A stretch of 64,000 nt of DNA, from the NCBI RefSeq assembly GCF_003149145.1, contig NZ_QGDQ01000012.1, positions 80,434-144,433 on the forward strand, read 5' to 3'. The position numbers were made by a program, and so were the translations under genes. The stretch comes from Quadrisphaera granulorum (GTDB taxonomy: Bacteria; Actinomycetota; Actinomycetes; Actinomycetales; Quadrisphaeraceae). Of the stretch, positions 17,655 through 27,683 are shown one piece after another. The notes beneath the pieces are model-generated. The model was not told the origin of the DNA. It ran no database searches and worked only from the letters and a program-made list of their open reading frames with translations. Position 1 is the first letter of the stretch, and every line of letters starts with the position of its first letter.

Positions 17655-19808
17655 TTGGCACGCTCCCGCTCCTCAACGTCCCGCGCCCGTCGCTCCCTGC
17701 TGTGGCTGACGGCCCTCGTCGTCGCCCTCGTCGCCGGCCTCGGCTCGGCGGTGCAGTGGGGCGGCGCCGGATGGACGCCCAAGCTCGCCCTCGACCTGGC
17801 CGGCGGCACGCAGATCATCCTGACGCCGCAGCTGCGGGGTGGTGAGAGCGCCGACGAGATCACCCCGCAGACCATCGCGGACGCCATCACGATCATCCGC
17901 CAGCGCGTCGACTCCTCCGGCCTCACCGAGGCGGAGATCACCAGCTCCGGCGGCAACAACATCGTCGTCAGCCTCCCCGGAGACCCGGCCGAGCAGGCCG
18001 GTGCCGTCGAGCTCGTCTCGCAGTCCGCGCAGATGCGGTTCCGGCCGGTGCTCTACGCCGAGCCGGTTGGTGCGCCCGCGCCCGCCCCGACGGACGGCGC
18101 CACCCCCGGAGCGACCCCCGGGGCCACGGACGGCGCGACACCGGGGGCCACCGACGGCGCGACCCTGGGCGCCACACCGAGGGCGACGGACAGCGCGAGC
18201 CCAGCTACCACGGGCAGTGCGCCCGCGGCGTCGCAGAGCGTCACCGGAGGCGCAGCGCCGTCCGAGAGCCAGCAGGGCAGCCGACTGCCCGGTGCGCTGC
18301 TGTCAGGTGCCAGCCCCACCGCCAGTGGCACTGCGACTCCGACGCCCACCGACGCAGCGAGCCCGGCGGCCAGCGACGCAGCGACTCCGGCGCCCAGCGA
18401 TGCCGCCAGCCCTGGGGCGGCCCAGGCTCCGGACCCGTCGAACCCGAGCGACCTGAACCAGATCACGCCCGAGCTGTACGCGCAGTTCCAGGCGCTGGAC
18501 TGCAGCAACCCCGTCGCCGTGGGGCAGCAGCTGAACGACGTGGCGGACGGTCCGGTCGTCACCTGCGCCACCAATGGCACCGAGAAGTACATCCTCGGCC
18601 CGGTCGAGGTCGAGGGCACCGACATCAGCGGCGCCACTGCCGGCCTGCAGACGTCGAGCACGGGCGCCGTCAGCAACAACTGGGTGGTGAACCTCAGCTT
18701 CGACAGCCGCGGTGCCGAGGAGTTCGGCAAGACCACCACGCGCCTGTTCCAGCTCCAGAGCCCCCAGAACCGGTTCGCCATCGTCCTCGACGGCACCGTG
18801 GTGTCGGCACCCTCGGTGAACGGCCCCATCACCGACGGCAACGCGGAGATCAGCGGCTCCTTCACGCAGGAGACCTCGACGACGCTCGCGAACCAGCTGA
18901 AGTTCGGCGCGCTGCCGATCTCCTTCACCACGCAGAGCGTGGACAGGATCTCCGCCGTCCTCGGCTCCGAGCAGCTCGAGCGCGGCCTCCTGGCCGGCGC
19001 CATCGGTCTGGTGCTCGTCGTCCTCTACTCACTGGCGCAGTACCGGGCGCTGGGCCTGGTCACCGTGGCCAGCCTCGTGCTCGCCGCCGGCATCTCCTAC
19101 CTGGTGACGGTGCTGCTGGGCTGGTACCAGGGCTACCGCCTGAGCCTCGCGGGTGTCGCCGGTTTCATCGTCTCGATCGGCATCACGGCCGACTCGTTCA
19201 TCGTGTTCTTCGAGCGCGTCCGCGACGAGGTGCGCGAGGGCAGATCCCTGACCTCGGCCGTCGAGACGGGCTGGGCTCGCGCCCGCCGGACGATCATCAT
19301 CTCCGACGTCGTGAACTTCATGGCCGCCGCGGTGCTCTACTTCCTCGCCGTCGGCGGGGTGAAGGGCTTCGCGTTCATCCTCGGCCTGACCACCGTCATC
19401 GACCTGCTCGTCGTGATGCTCTTCACGCACCCGATCCTCGTGCTGCTCGCCCGCCGGCGGTTCTTCGCCACTGGCCACCGCATGTCCGGCTTCGACGGAG
19501 AGCGGCTCGGCCGGGCGCCCGCCTACGCCGGACGTGGGCGCGTGCGCACCCCCGCCGAGCGCACGACCCGCGCCGGGAAAGCACGCTCAAAGGCCACGGA
19601 CGACGCGACGCCCCACCCCGGCTTCGATGACGGCGACGGCGCCGAACACCGCGAGCCGGTGACCACCGGCTCGCCGGGCCGCACCACCATCGCCCAGCGC
19701 CGCGCCGCCGAGGCCGCGCGCCAGCGCAGCGCCGACGGAGACGACGGCAGCCCGGGCAGCTCAGCCGGGTCCGGCAGCGCCTCCGGCACGACCACCGAGG
19801 AGCGCTGA
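17655..19808 (+). CDS. secD: Protein translocase subunit SecD with a long low-complexity insert
   Basis: SecD uses the proton gradient to help pull secreted proteins across the membrane. The 717-residue protein has the first helix and LDLAGGTQIILTP of the family. The P1 periplasmic domain and five C-terminal helices (from AGAIGLVLVVLYSLAQYRAL) include GISYLVTVLLGW and FIVSIGITADSFIVFFERV. Residues of roughly 139-262 are a Thr/Ala/Pro/Gly/Ser-rich stretch of degenerate ATPGATDG-like repeats inserted in the outer domain, which makes the protein longer than most. The start is TTG after GGAAGAGA. A charged disordered tail follows the last helix. Confidence 0.95.
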   Translation: MARSRSSTSRARRSLLWLTALVVALVAGLGSAVQWGGAGWTPKLALDLAGGTQIILTPQLRGGESADEITPQTIADAITIIRQRVDSSGLTEAEITSSGGNNIVVSLPGDPAEQAGAVELVSQSAQMRFRPVLYAEPVGAPAPAPTDGATPGATPGATDGATPGATDGATLGATPRATDSASPATTGSAPAASQSVTGGAAPSESQQGSRLPGALLSGASPTASGTATPTPTDAASPAASDAATPAPSDAASPGAAQAPDPSNPSDLNQITPELYAQFQALDCSNPVAVGQQLNDVADGPVVTCATNGTEKYILGPVEVEGTDISGATAGLQTSSTGAVSNNWVVNLSFDSRGAEEFGKTTTRLFQLQSPQNRFAIVLDGTVVSAPSVNGPITDGNAEISGSFTQETSTTLANQLKFGALPISFTTQSVDRISAVLGSEQLERGLLAGAIGLVLVVLYSLAQYRALGLVTVASLVLAAGISYLVTVLLGWYQGYRLSLAGVAGFIVSIGITADSFIVFFERVRDEVREGRSLTSAVETGWARARRTIIISDVVNFMAAAVLYFLAVGGVKGFAFILGLTTVIDLLVVMLFTHPILVLLARRRFFATGHRMSGFDGERLGRAPAYAGRGRVRTPAERTTRAGKARSKATDDATPHPGFDDGDGAEHREPVTTGSPGRTTIAQRRAAEAARQRSADGDDGSPGSSAGSGSASGTTTEER

Positions 19809-19809
19809 C

Positions 19810-20970
19810 ATGCCGTCCTTTTCCCAGCTCGGCAATGATCTCTACACGGGTCGGCGTGGCCTCGACGTCATGCGCACCCGGCGCACGTGGTACGTCGTCG
19901 CGTCGCTGCTCGTGGGGCTGTCCGTCGTCCTGCTCCTCACCAAGGGGCTCAACGCGGGCATCGAGTTCCGGGGCGGCTCGGAGTTCCGGGTCTCCAACGT
20001 CACGACCACCTCGCAGGATCCGGCCGAGGCCGCGGTGCGCTCGGTGGTCCCGGACGGTGAGCCGCCGCGCATCTCCACGGTGGGCGACAACGCCGTCCGC
20101 GTGCAGACCGAGCAGCTCAGCCAGCAGCAGACCGACGCCGTGGCCAAGGCCCTCGCCGAGGGCTACGGCGTGCCGGCCGGCAGCGTCACCGACTCCTTCG
20201 TCGGCCCCAGCTGGGGCAAGGACGTCACCACCAACGCCCTCACCGGCCTGGGCATCTTCGTGGTGCTCGCCGCGGTGGTGCTGGCGCTGTACTTCCGCAC
20301 CTGGAAGATGTCCGTCGCCGCGCTGGTGGCGCTCGTGCACGACGTCGTCATCACCGCCGGGGTCTACTCCCTGTCGGGGTTCGAGGTCACACCCGCCACG
20401 GTGATCGGCTTCCTCACCATCCTCGGGTACTCGCTCTACGACACCGTGGTGGTGTTCGACAAGATCCGCGAGAACACCGAGCACGTGCTCTCCAGCAGCT
20501 CCAAGACCTTCGCCGAGGCCGCCAACCTCGCGGTCAACCAGACGCTGGTGCGCTCCATCAACACCTCGGTGGTGGCGCTCCTGCCGGTCGCCTCGATCCT
20601 CTTCATCGGTGCGCTGTTGCTGGGCGCGGGCACGCTGCGTGACATCTCGCTGGCGCTGTTCGTGGGCATCATGGCGGGCACCTACTCCTCGGTCTTCCTC
20701 GCGCCGCCGCTGTACGTGCAGATGCGCGAACGCGAGCCCGACATCGCCCGCCAGCGCGACAAGGTCCTGGCGCGTCGCAGCGGGTCCGCGGAGCCGACCA
20801 CCGGCTCGACGGCCGCCGTGGCGGCAGGAGTGGCCAGCGACGGTGGGGAGGCGACCTCCGGGGGGACGGCGACGGCGGTCCTCGAGCGCCCGTCCACCGG
20901 CCGTACACCCCGGCCCCCGTCGGGTGGGCAGCGCAGCCAGCCGCGCCGACCTGGCGGCCGGCGCCGGTGA
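19810..20970 (+). CDS. secF: Protein translocase subunit SecF
   Basis: SecF pairs with SecD in the membrane. The 386-residue protein has the SecF start (YVVASLLVGLSVVLLLTKGL then GIEFRGGSEF), the periplasmic loop, and the five-helix block. The signature GFLTILGYSLYDTVVVFDKI is followed by RENTEHV. The tail is disordered and rich in Gly, Arg and Pro. It begins one base after the secD stop and its own stop overlaps the apt start, giving tight coupling. Confidence 0.96.
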   Translation: MPSFSQLGNDLYTGRRGLDVMRTRRTWYVVASLLVGLSVVLLLTKGLNAGIEFRGGSEFRVSNVTTTSQDPAEAAVRSVVPDGEPPRISTVGDNAVRVQTEQLSQQQTDAVAKALAEGYGVPAGSVTDSFVGPSWGKDVTTNALTGLGIFVVLAAVVLALYFRTWKMSVAALVALVHDVVITAGVYSLSGFEVTPATVIGFLTILGYSLYDTVVVFDKIRENTEHVLSSSSKTFAEAANLAVNQTLVRSINTSVVALLPVASILFIGALLLGAGTLRDISLALFVGIMAGTYSSVFLAPPLYVQMREREPDIARQRDKVLARRSGSAEPTTGSTAAVAAGVASDGGEATSGGTATAVLERPSTGRTPRPPSGGQRSQPRRPGGRRR

Positions 20971-21569
20971 GCAGCAGCGAGCACCGCGCCACCCATCGGG
21001 CCCACCATCGGGCGACGACGGACGACGACGCGGCGGGCTTGCTATCGCTGCTGCGCGCCGTGCCGGACCACCCGGCCCCGGGCATCACGTTCTGGGACAT
21101 CACGCCGCTGCTCGGTGACGCGGGCGCCCTGGCCAGGGCCACCGAGGCCCTGGCGGTCGCCGCGCAGGCCCTGCCCGGTGGCCGGGTCGACCTCGTGGCC
21201 GGCGTCGAGGCTCGCGGCTTCGTGCTCGGTGCGCCGCTCGCGCTGGCCCTCGGGGCGGGGTTCGTCCCGCTGCGCAAGGCGGGCAAGCTGCCGTGGCGCA
21301 CGGTCCGGCAGGACTACTCCCTGGAGTACGGGAAGGCGTCGATCGAGGCCCACGAGGACGCCGTCCCCGCGGGCGCCCGCGTGCTCGTCATCGACGACGT
21401 CCTGGCCACCGGCGGCACTGCCGCCGCGGCCTGCGCCCTGGTCAATCGGCTGGGCGGTGAGCTCGCAGGGGTGGTCTTCCTCCTGGAGCTGCTCTCCCTG
21501 CAGGGGCGTGCGGCGCTCGCGCCGGCCCTGGCAGGCGCGCCGGTCACCTCGGTGCTGCAGACCCCCTGA
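20967..21569 (+). CDS. apt: Adenine phosphoribosyltransferase
   Basis: The enzyme salvages adenine to AMP using PRPP. The 200-residue protein has the family start [18 protein letters not shown], the [18 protein letters not shown] segment, and the PRPP loop [18 protein letters not shown]. The N-terminal 25 residues are His- and Thr-rich and not conserved. The GTG start overlaps the secF stop. Lying between secF and rel is the standard actinobacterial order. Confidence 0.95.
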   Translation: MSSSEHRATHRAHHRATTDDDAAGLLSLLRAVPDHPAPGITFWDITPLLGDAGALARATEALAVAAQALPGGRVDLVAGVEARGFVLGAPLALALGAGFVPLRKAGKLPWRTVRQDYSLEYGKASIEAHEDAVPAGARVLVIDDVLATGGTAAAACALVNRLGGELAGVVFLLELLSLQGRAALAPALAGAPVTSVLQTP

Positions 21570-21631
21570 GGTCAGCGACCCGCCGCGGCGCGGCCAGCGC
21601 GCGGCGTCCGTCGTCGTCCTCCTCTTCCTGC

Positions 21632-21694
21632 CGCACTTTCCGCGGCAAGTGCGCTTCCTGAGCCTCCCTTCTCGCACTTTCCTCGGAAAGTGCG
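21632..21694. promoter_or_regulatory. Two related hairpins between apt and rel
   Basis: CGCACTT/AAGTGCG arms at 21632-21653 around a CCGCGG centre, and a perfect CGCACTTTCC/GGAAAGTGCG pair at 21673-21694. Both follow the apt stop and precede the rel promoter. They may end the secDF-apt transcript or act as paired binding sites. Confidence 0.6.
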
Positions 21695-21758
21695 GGTGGG
21701 GAGCCGACAGAGAGGGCGGGAGTGTCGTGAGCGCCGGAGGCGTTGACCTCGACGGTCG

Positions 21759-21764
21759 TAGACT
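21759..21764 (+). promoter_or_regulatory. Possible -10 box of the rel promoter
   Basis: TAGACT lies about 29 bases before the preferred rel start, which has a GGGAGG ribosome site. No convincing -35 box is visible. Confidence 0.35.
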
Positions 21765-21792
21765 CGGCAGTCCAGCGGGCCCGGGAGGTGTG

Positions 21793-24186
21793 GTGGACCA
21801 GACAGCGCAGTCGTCATCAGCGGTGAGTGCCGACGGTCCCGACTCCTCGGGGCTGCCGGTCGGACAGGCAGCAGCCCAGGCCACCGCGCCTCCACCGGCT
21901 CCCCAACCGGAGGCCGTCGAGGCACCCCCGCCGCCCGGCAACGGCATCCGCCGCCGTCTGGCGCGCCTGGGGACCCGCCCGCCGGCCACGCCCGCTGCCA
22001 TCGAGCCGCTGCTCACGGCGGTGCGCGCCAACCATCCCCGCGCGGACACGGCCGTGCTGGAGCGGGCTTACGTCGTCGCCGAGAAGGCGCACCGCGGCCA
22101 GCGCCGCAAGAGCGGTGACCCGTACATCACGCACCCTGTCGCGGTCGCGACGATCCTCGCCGAACTGGGCATGACCCCGCCCACCCTGGCCGCAGCGCTC
22201 CTGCACGACACGGTCGAGGACACCGGCTACGCCCTCGCCGAGCTGCGCCGCGAGTTCGGCGACGAGATCGCCGACCTGGTCGACGGCGTCACCAAGCTCG
22301 ACAAGGTCACCTACGGTGACGCCGCCCAGGCCGAGACCGTCCGCAAGATGGTCGTGGCGATGGCCAAGGACATCCGCGTGCTGGTCATCAAGCTCGCTGA
22401 CCGCCTCCACAACGCCCGCACCTGGAAATTCGTGCCGGCGGCCTCGGCGGAGAAGAAGGCCCGGGAGACCCTCGAGATCTACGCCCCGCTGGCGCACCGC
22501 CTGGGCATGAACACCATCAAGTGGGAGCTGGAGGACCTGTCCTTCGCCACCCTCTACCCGCGCATGCACGAGGAGGTGGTGCGCCTCGTCGCCGAGCGCA
22601 CCCCCGCGCGCGAGGAGTACCTGGCCACCGTGCGCGAGCAGGTCAACGCCGACCTGCGTGCCGCCAAGATCCGCGCCACGGTGTCGGGCAGGCCCAAGCA
22701 CTACTACTCCGTGTACCAGAAGATGATCGTGAGGGGCCACGACTTCACGGACATCTACGACCTGGTGGGCCTGCGCGTCCTGGTCGACACGGTCCGCGAC
22801 TGCTACGCCGTCCTCGGTGCGCTGCACGCGCGCTGGAACCCGGTGCCCGGCCGGTTCAAGGACTACATCGCGATGCCCAAGTTCAACATGTACCAGTCGC
22901 TCCACACGACGGTCGTGGGGCCCGACGGCAAGGCCGTCGAGATCCAGATCCGCACCCACGACATGCACCGCCGCGCGGAGTACGGCGTGGCCGCGCACTG
23001 GAAGTACAAGGACGCCTCCGTCGGCGGGGGTGCCGGCGGCAAGGGCAACCTCGAGGACATGTCCTGGCTGCGCCAGCTCGTCGACTGGCAGTCCGAGACG
23101 GCCGACCCGGGCGAGTTCCTCGACAACCTGCGCTTCGAGATCAACGCGCAGGAGGTCTTCGTCTTCACCCCCAAGGGCGAGGTCATCGGCCTGCCCGCGG
23201 GATCCACCCCGGTCGACTTCGCCTACGCCGTCCACACCGAGGTCGGCCACCGCACCATGGGCGCCCGCGTCAACGGGCGCCTCGTGCCGCTGGAGAGCCA
23301 GCTCGACAACGGCGACGTCGTCGAGATCTTCACCTCCCGCGTGGAGGGCGCCGGCCCCAGCCGCGACTGGCTGATGTTCGTCAAGAGCCCGCGCGCCCGC
23401 AACAAGATCCGCGCGTGGTTCTCCAAGGAGCGCCGCGAAGAGGCGATCGAACAGGGCAAGGACGCCATCGCCAAGGCGATGCGCAAGCAGCACCTGCCGA
23501 TCCAGCGCCTCATGAGCCACGAGGCCCTCGTGGGCCTGGCCAACGAGATGCGCTACGCCGACGTCTCCGCCCTCTACGCCGCCGTCGGTGAGGGGCACGT
23601 CTCCGCGCAGTCGGTGGTGGAGAAGCTCGTCGCCGCGCTCGGCGGTGAGGAGGGCGCCACCGAAGACCTGGCGGAGGCCACCACCCCCTCCCCGGCCGTC
23701 CGGCGGCCTCGCACCGGTGACCCCGGTGTCGTGGTCAAGGGCGTCGACGACGTCTGGGTCAAGCTCGCCCGCTGCTGCACGCCCGTGCCGGGCGACACCA
23801 TCGTCGGGTTCGTCACGCGTGGCGCCGGGGTTTCGGTGCACCGCGAGGACTGCGGCAACGTCGTCGGTCTGCGCACCGAGCCCGACCGCATCGTCGAGGT
23901 CGAGTGGGACGTCAGCTCCGCCAGCGTCTTCCTCGTGCAGATCCAGGTCGAGGCCCTGGACCGCTCGCGGCTGCTCTCCGACGTCACCCGCGTGCTGTCC
24001 GACAGCCACGTCAACATCCTGTCGGCGCAGGTCACCACCTCACGCGACCGCGTGGCGCTCTCGCGGTTCACCTTCGAGATGGCCGACGCCACCCACCTCG
24101 GGCACGTCATCAACGCGGTGCGCCGCGTCGACGGCGTGTTCGACGCCTACCGCGTCACCGGCAGCACCGCGGGCCGACAGGCCTGA
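21793..24186 (+). CDS. rel: Bifunctional (p)ppGpp synthetase/hydrolase Rel
   Basis: Rel makes and destroys the stringent-response alarmone (p)ppGpp. From this start the protein is about 797 residues with the full domain set. The HD hydrolase has LLHDTVEDT near 136. The synthetase has [15 protein letters not shown] to [16 protein letters not shown] from about 297. TGS follows ([20 protein letters not shown] near 454), then the cysteine-pair zinc-finger region ([10 protein letters not shown] near 656) and a C-terminal ACT domain. The intact HD motif argues for hydrolase as well as synthetase function. The start is uncertain: GTG codons at 21727, 21790 and 21793 are all in frame, and 21793 has the best-placed GGGAGG. 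Confidence 0.95.
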   Translation: MDQTAQSSSAVSADGPDSSGLPVGQAAAQATAPPPAPQPEAVEAPPPPGNGIRRRLARLGTRPPATPAAIEPLLTAVRANHPRADTAVLERAYVVAEKAHRGQRRKSGDPYITHPVAVATILAELGMTPPTLAAALLHDTVEDTGYALAELRREFGDEIADLVDGVTKLDKVTYGDAAQAETVRKMVVAMAKDIRVLVIKLADRLHNARTWKFVPAASAEKKARETLEIYAPLAHRLGMNTIKWELEDLSFATLYPRMHEEVVRLVAERTPAREEYLATVREQVNADLRAAKIRATVSGRPKHYYSVYQKMIVRGHDFTDIYDLVGLRVLVDTVRDCYAVLGALHARWNPVPGRFKDYIAMPKFNMYQSLHTTVVGPDGKAVEIQIRTHDMHRRAEYGVAAHWKYKDASVGGGAGGKGNLEDMSWLRQLVDWQSETADPGEFLDNLRFEINAQEVFVFTPKGEVIGLPAGSTPVDFAYAVHTEVGHRTMGARVNGRLVPLESQLDNGDVVEIFTSRVEGAGPSRDWLMFVKSPRARNKIRAWFSKERREEAIEQGKDAIAKAMRKQHLPIQRLMSHEALVGLANEMRYADVSALYAAVGEGHVSAQSVVEKLVAALGGEEGATEDLAEATTPSPAVRRPRTGDPGVVVKGVDDVWVKLARCCTPVPGDTIVGFVTRGAGVSVHREDCGNVVGLRTEPDRIVEVEWDVSSASVFLVQIQVEALDRSRLLSDVTRVLSDSHVNILSAQVTTSRDRVALSRFTFEMADATHLGHVINAVRRVDGVFDAYRVTGSTAGRQA

Positions 24187-24870
24187 CGCCCGTCCCTGCG
24201 CCTCCACAGGGGGACGACGACGGGAGCCGGGCAGGCGGCGCAGCTCGCGCCGACCTGCCCGCTGCCCGGGACGGCGCCGGGCTGCCAGAAGGCGCAGCGC
24301 GAGTGCCGGGTCGGCCCCGGCCGCGACAGCGGCCCGGAGCAGCGGGGCGGCGTCGTCAGCGGGGAGCCACAGCGCGATGTCGGTGGCCGTGCGCTCCAAC
24401 GTGGTCACCGGGACACCCCACAGCTCCTCCACGTGGTGCGCGGCGAGGTGGGCGTGCCGCGTGCGCCGCCAGGCCGGGTCTCGGCGCGACCCTCCGGCCC
24501 CGTGGTTGCCGACGACGACGTCGACCACGGGGCACCGCTCCAACGCCCCGCGCAGCCACAGCGCCGCGGCCCCGCCGACGACCTCGTCGGGCGCGAGCCG
24601 CTCCCGGAGCAGACCGGCACGCGCCGCAGGGACGGCGGCGGTGTCGGCCGGCAGGTGACCGTCGAGCTCGGGCACGAGCACGCCCTCGTGGACGAGGGCG
24701 GCGACGTCACTGGTGGACAGACCTGAGGTGCTACCTGGGCTGCTGTGTGGAGCGAGGAGCCAGGCAAGGGCGGGGGAGACCACACGCGCAGCCTGCCCGG
24801 AAACGCCGTCCTCCCGCTGGCGCCGTCCACAGGCACCCCGACTCGAGTCGTAGCGCTGCCGCTCACTCAA
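24040..24870 (-). CDS. AbiEi-like/hypothetical protein, possibly degenerate at its 3' end
   Basis: The central part ([50 protein letters not shown]) resembles the T-x-ERT-x2-D pattern of AbiEi-type antitoxin/regulator proteins in actinomycetes. The frame then runs 147 bases into the 3' end of rel on the opposite strand, and the last 50 or so residues are antisense to the Rel ACT domain. The original stop may therefore have been lost. No partner toxin gene lies beside it. The N-terminal winged-helix region is poorly recognisable, so a decayed gene is plausible. Confidence 0.5.
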   Translation of the reverse strand: MSERQRYDSSRGACGRRQREDGVSGQAARVVSPALAWLLAPHSSPGSTSGLSTSDVAALVHEGVLVPELDGHLPADTAAVPAARAGLLRERLAPDEVVGGAAALWLRGALERCPVVDVVVGNHGAGGSRRDPAWRRTRHAHLAAHHVEELWGVPVTTLERTATDIALWLPADDAAPLLRAAVAAGADPALALRLLAARRRPGQRAGRRELRRLPGSRRRPPVEAQGRASGLSARGAAGDAVGVEHAVDAAHRVDDVPEVGGVGHLEGEPRERHAVA

Positions 24871-24906
24871 GACAACGCCCCGCCCATGACAATGCCCCGT
24901 TCATGC
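24871..24906 (+). repeat. 18-bp imperfect tandem duplication
   Basis: Two neighbouring copies of GACAAYGCCCCGYYCATG lie in the gap before the hairpin. No function is apparent. Confidence 0.6.
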
Positions 24907-24909
24907 CTG

Positions 24910-24953
24910 AGGGCCGCTGAGGACCCGCCTGGCGGCGGGTCCTCAGCGGCCCT
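24910..24953. terminator. Long perfect hairpin after the DUF349 operon
   Basis: Twenty-base perfect arms beginning AGGGCCGCTGAGG, with a four-base loop. It lies 28 bases beyond the stop of the DUF349 gene and probably ends that leftward transcript. Confidence 0.8.
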
Positions 24954-24980
24954 TAACAGCAACGCAGCGGGCCGGCCCGA

Positions 24981-26726
24981 TCAGCCGGACGCCTCCTCCG
25001 CGGTGCGGCGCGCGGTCTCGAGCCACAGCCGGCGCGCTTCCAGCGCGATCTGCGCCTTCGCCTCGGCGCGGGAGTCTCCCTTGGCGCGGGCGGCGGCCAG
25101 GTCTGCCTCGAGGTCGGCGACGACGCGTTCCAGCTGCTGGACCGCGCTGTCGGCCCGGGCCTTGACCTCGGGGTTGGTCCGCTTCCAGGTGGCGCCCTCG
25201 GCGTCGTTGACGGCCTGTTCGACGGCCCGCAGGCGCTTCTCCACGCGCTGGAGGTCGGCACGGGGCACCTTGCCGGCGGCGTCCCACCGCTCCTGGATCG
25301 AGCGCAGCGCCCGGCGCGCCGAGCGCGCGTCGGTGACCGGGAGGAGCTTCTCGGCCTCGACGAGCAGCTCCTCCTTGACAGCGAGGTTGCCGCGGAAGGA
25401 CTCGTCCTCGGCCTCGTTAGCCGCGGTGCGCGCCGCGAAGAACGCGTCCTGGGCGGCGCGGAAGCGCACCCACAGGGCGTCGTCGTCCTTGCGAGAGCCG
25501 CGCGGGGCCGCCTTCCAGCGGTCCATGAGCTGGCGGTACGCGGTGGACGTCGGGCCCCAGGCGGTGGAGGTCGCGAGGGACTCGGCCTCGATGACGATCT
25601 CTTCCTTGGTCTGCTTCGCCTCGGAGTTGCGCTCCTCCAGGGCCGAGAAGTACGCGCGGCGGGCCCTGTCGAAGCTCGTCCGGGCGGCGCTGAACCGCTT
25701 CCAGAGGTCGTCCTCGGACTTCTTGTCGAGGCGCTGGGCGCGCTGGGCGTCCTTCCACGCGTCGAGCAGCTCCCGCAGGCGGTCACCGCTGGGGCGCCAC
25801 TGCATGCGCTCGGGGTCGACGGCCGCGATCTGCTCGGCCTCCTCGACGATGGCGTTGCGCGCGCTCAGCGCGGCCTCACGGGCCGCAGCTCGGGCGGCGT
25901 CGGCTTCCTCGCGGCGGGCGGCGGCCACGGCCTCCAGGTCACGCGTGCGCTGCGCGAGGCCCTCGAGGTCTCCCACGGCCAGCACGTCGGCCAGGGAGCC
26001 ACGCAGCGCGCGCAGCTGCCCGACGACCTCGCCGGGGGCCACCTCGGCGGACATGAGCCGCTGCTCGGCGATGTCGACCTGAGCGACCAGGGCGTCGAAC
26101 TCGCGCCCGTAGTGCGCCAGCGCCTCGGCCTCGGTGGCGTCGACGACGGTGCCGACCTGACGCTCACCCTCGGCGGTGCGGACCCACACGACGCCCTCGG
26201 CGTCCATGCGACCCCAGGGCGTGGGGTCCGACGGGGGACGGACGGCGGGGCGCGTCGTCGGTGCGTGCGGACGCGGTGCGCGACGCGGCTTGGGCGCTGG
26301 ACGGCCGCGCCCGCCGCCACCGCCGGGCTTGGGTGCCCCCGGGGCGGGGGTGGCGGCCGCAGCCGCCGCCTCGTCGGCCGGAGCCTGCTCCGCTGCCTCG
26401 TCGGTCGGAGCCTGCTCCGCTGCCTCGTCGGTCGGAGCCTGCTCCGCTGCCTCGTCGGTCGGAGCCTGCTCCGCGGCGTCGCTCGGCTCGTTGGTGGCGT
26501 CGGCCTCGGCAGCGGGTGCCTCGGCGGCGTCCGCGGGTGCGTCGGCAGCGTCGCTCGGCTCGGAGGCCGGCTCGCCGGTCGGCTCGGCGCTCTCCTGCGC
26601 CGCGGCCTCCTGGAGGGCCGCGGCGACCTCGGCCACCTCGGGGCGCTCCGAGGTGGTGGTGGGCTCGGTCACGGCGTCTCCAGCCTCCTCGCCGATGGCG
26701 GGGGTGGGGGTCGTCTGGTCGCTCAC
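24981..26726 (-). CDS. DUF349-repeat coiled-coil protein
   Basis: The 581-residue protein contains several DUF349 units (about 75 residues each). Recognisable elements are LLDAWKDAQRAQRLDKKSED, LWKRFSAARTSFDRARRAYF, DRWKAAPRGSRKDDDALWVR and ERWDAAGKVPRADLQRVEKR, mostly predicted as long helices. The N-terminal 150 residues are disordered and acidic, with four near-identical nine-residue EQAPTDEAA units, then a basic Gly/Pro/Arg stretch. DUF349 proteins are of unknown biochemical role, and some actinobacterial ones are linked to stress or DNA metabolism. Its GTG start overlaps the cyclophilin stop (GTGA). Confidence 0.85.
   Translation of the reverse strand: MSDQTTPTPAIGEEAGDAVTEPTTTSERPEVAEVAAALQEAAAQESAEPTGEPASEPSDAADAPADAAEAPAAEADATNEPSDAAEQAPTDEAAEQAPTDEAAEQAPTDEAAEQAPADEAAAAAATPAPGAPKPGGGGGRGRPAPKPRRAPRPHAPTTRPAVRPPSDPTPWGRMDAEGVVWVRTAEGERQVGTVVDATEAEALAHYGREFDALVAQVDIAEQRLMSAEVAPGEVVGQLRALRGSLADVLAVGDLEGLAQRTRDLEAVAAARREEADAARAAAREAALSARNAIVEEAEQIAAVDPERMQWRPSGDRLRELLDAWKDAQRAQRLDKKSEDDLWKRFSAARTSFDRARRAYFSALEERNSEAKQTKEEIVIEAESLATSTAWGPTSTAYRQLMDRWKAAPRGSRKDDDALWVRFRAAQDAFFAARTAANEAEDESFRGNLAVKEELLVEAEKLLPVTDARSARRALRSIQERWDAAGKVPRADLQRVEKRLRAVEQAVNDAEGATWKRTNPEVKARADSAVQQLERVVADLEADLAAARAKGDSRAEAKAQIALEARRLWLETARRTAEEASG
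26373..26480. repeat. Four tandem 27-bp units in the DUF349 gene
   Basis: The unit begins GTCGGTCGGAGCCTGCTCCG. Copies 2 and 3 are identical, and copies 1 and 4 differ by one to three bases. In frame they code for nine-residue acidic repeats, so copy number could vary between strains without a frameshift. Confidence 0.9.
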
Positions 26727-27565
26727 TGGACAGTCACCTGCTCGATGCTGATCGGGGTGGTCGGTTTGCCGTCTCCGGGGCCGTTGCTGCCGTCGTCACC
26801 GGCGGAGGCCACCCGCTGCACGACGTCCAGACCGCTGGTGATGCGGCCGAGCACCGTGTACCCGCCCGCCGTGTCCGACGGGATGGTCGAGTCCTGGTAG
26901 ACGAGGAAGAACTGGCTGCCCTGGCTGTCGCCGTCGCTGCCGCGGCGGGCCATCGCGATGGTGCCGGCCGGGTACACGTTGTCAGACGGGGCGGCCTCCA
27001 CCGGCCCGAACGTGTAACCGGGGCCGCCGGTGCCGGTGCCGGTGGGGTCACCGCACTGCAGCACGTAGATGCCGGACGTCGTGAGGCGGTGGCAGGGCGT
27101 GCCGTTGAAGAAGTTGTCACGGGCCAGGGTCACGAACGACGCCACGGCTCGCGGCGCCTTCGCGCCGTCGAGCTCGACGCCGATGTCTCCGCACGACGTG
27201 ACGAGCGTGCCGGCCCAGGTGCGCCCCTGGGCCACCGACGGGTCGGGGGCCGAGGAGAGCTGGGTGGCGGAGGCGTCGGGCGTCGAGGTGGGCGCCGGGC
27301 AGGCGTTGGCCGGCGGCGAGGCGCTGGTGGTAGCCGCTGCGCTGGGGCTCGCGCCGGGAGCCGCGGCCTCGTCAGCTGCGGAGGGACGGAAGCTGAACCA
27401 CGCGACGACGGCGATACCCGCCAGGACGACGACGACCAGCGTCGCCGCGATCGCGGTGTTCCGGCGGCGGCGCCGCTCGGCGGCCTTGGCCGCCTGGCGT
27501 CGCTGCCACGCCTGGTGGCGCCGTCGCTCGTAGTCGCGCTCGCGTTCGCTCTTGCTGGGTGGCAT
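26723..27565 (-). CDS. Membrane-anchored cyclophilin-type peptidyl-prolyl isomerase
   Basis: The enzyme should catalyse cis-trans isomerisation of proline bonds outside the membrane. The 280-residue protein has a very basic N-terminus (SERERDYERRRHQAWQRRQA), one helix (AIAATLVVVVLAGIAVVAWF), a Ser/Ala/Pro linker, and a cyclophilin domain with ASFVTLARDNFFNGTPCHRL, GYTFGPVEAAPSDNVYPAGT and SQGSQFFLVYQDS. The ATG at 27565 with AGGAGGTGA upstream is preferred over an upstream GTG. It is the first gene of a two-gene operon with the DUF349 protein and lies between rel and hisS as in mycobacteria. Confidence 0.9.
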   Translation of the reverse strand: MPPSKSERERDYERRRHQAWQRRQAAKAAERRRRRNTAIAATLVVVVLAGIAVVAWFSFRPSAADEAAAPGASPSAAATTSASPPANACPAPTSTPDASATQLSSAPDPSVAQGRTWAGTLVTSCGDIGVELDGAKAPRAVASFVTLARDNFFNGTPCHRLTTSGIYVLQCGDPTGTGTGGPGYTFGPVEAAPSDNVYPAGTIAMARRGSDGDSQGSQFFLVYQDSTIPSDTAGGYTVLGRITSGLDVVQRVASAGDDGSNGPGDGKPTTPISIEQVTVQ

Positions 27566-27671
27566 GCCGCCCCTCACCTCCTGCGGCCTCGTCGTGAGCC
27601 GGTCGTCTGCGCTCCCGCTGGACGAACGGGCCCCGGGGAGTCTACGGCGCGGCATCGAGCCGGGTCCTGAC

Positions 27672-27677
27672 TAGGCT
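27672..27677 (+). promoter_or_regulatory. Probable -10 box before the glyoxalase II-like gene
   Basis: TAGGCT lies six bases before the GTG start with no ribosome binding site, the leaderless pattern. Confidence 0.5.
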
Positions 27678-27683
27678 CCCCGC

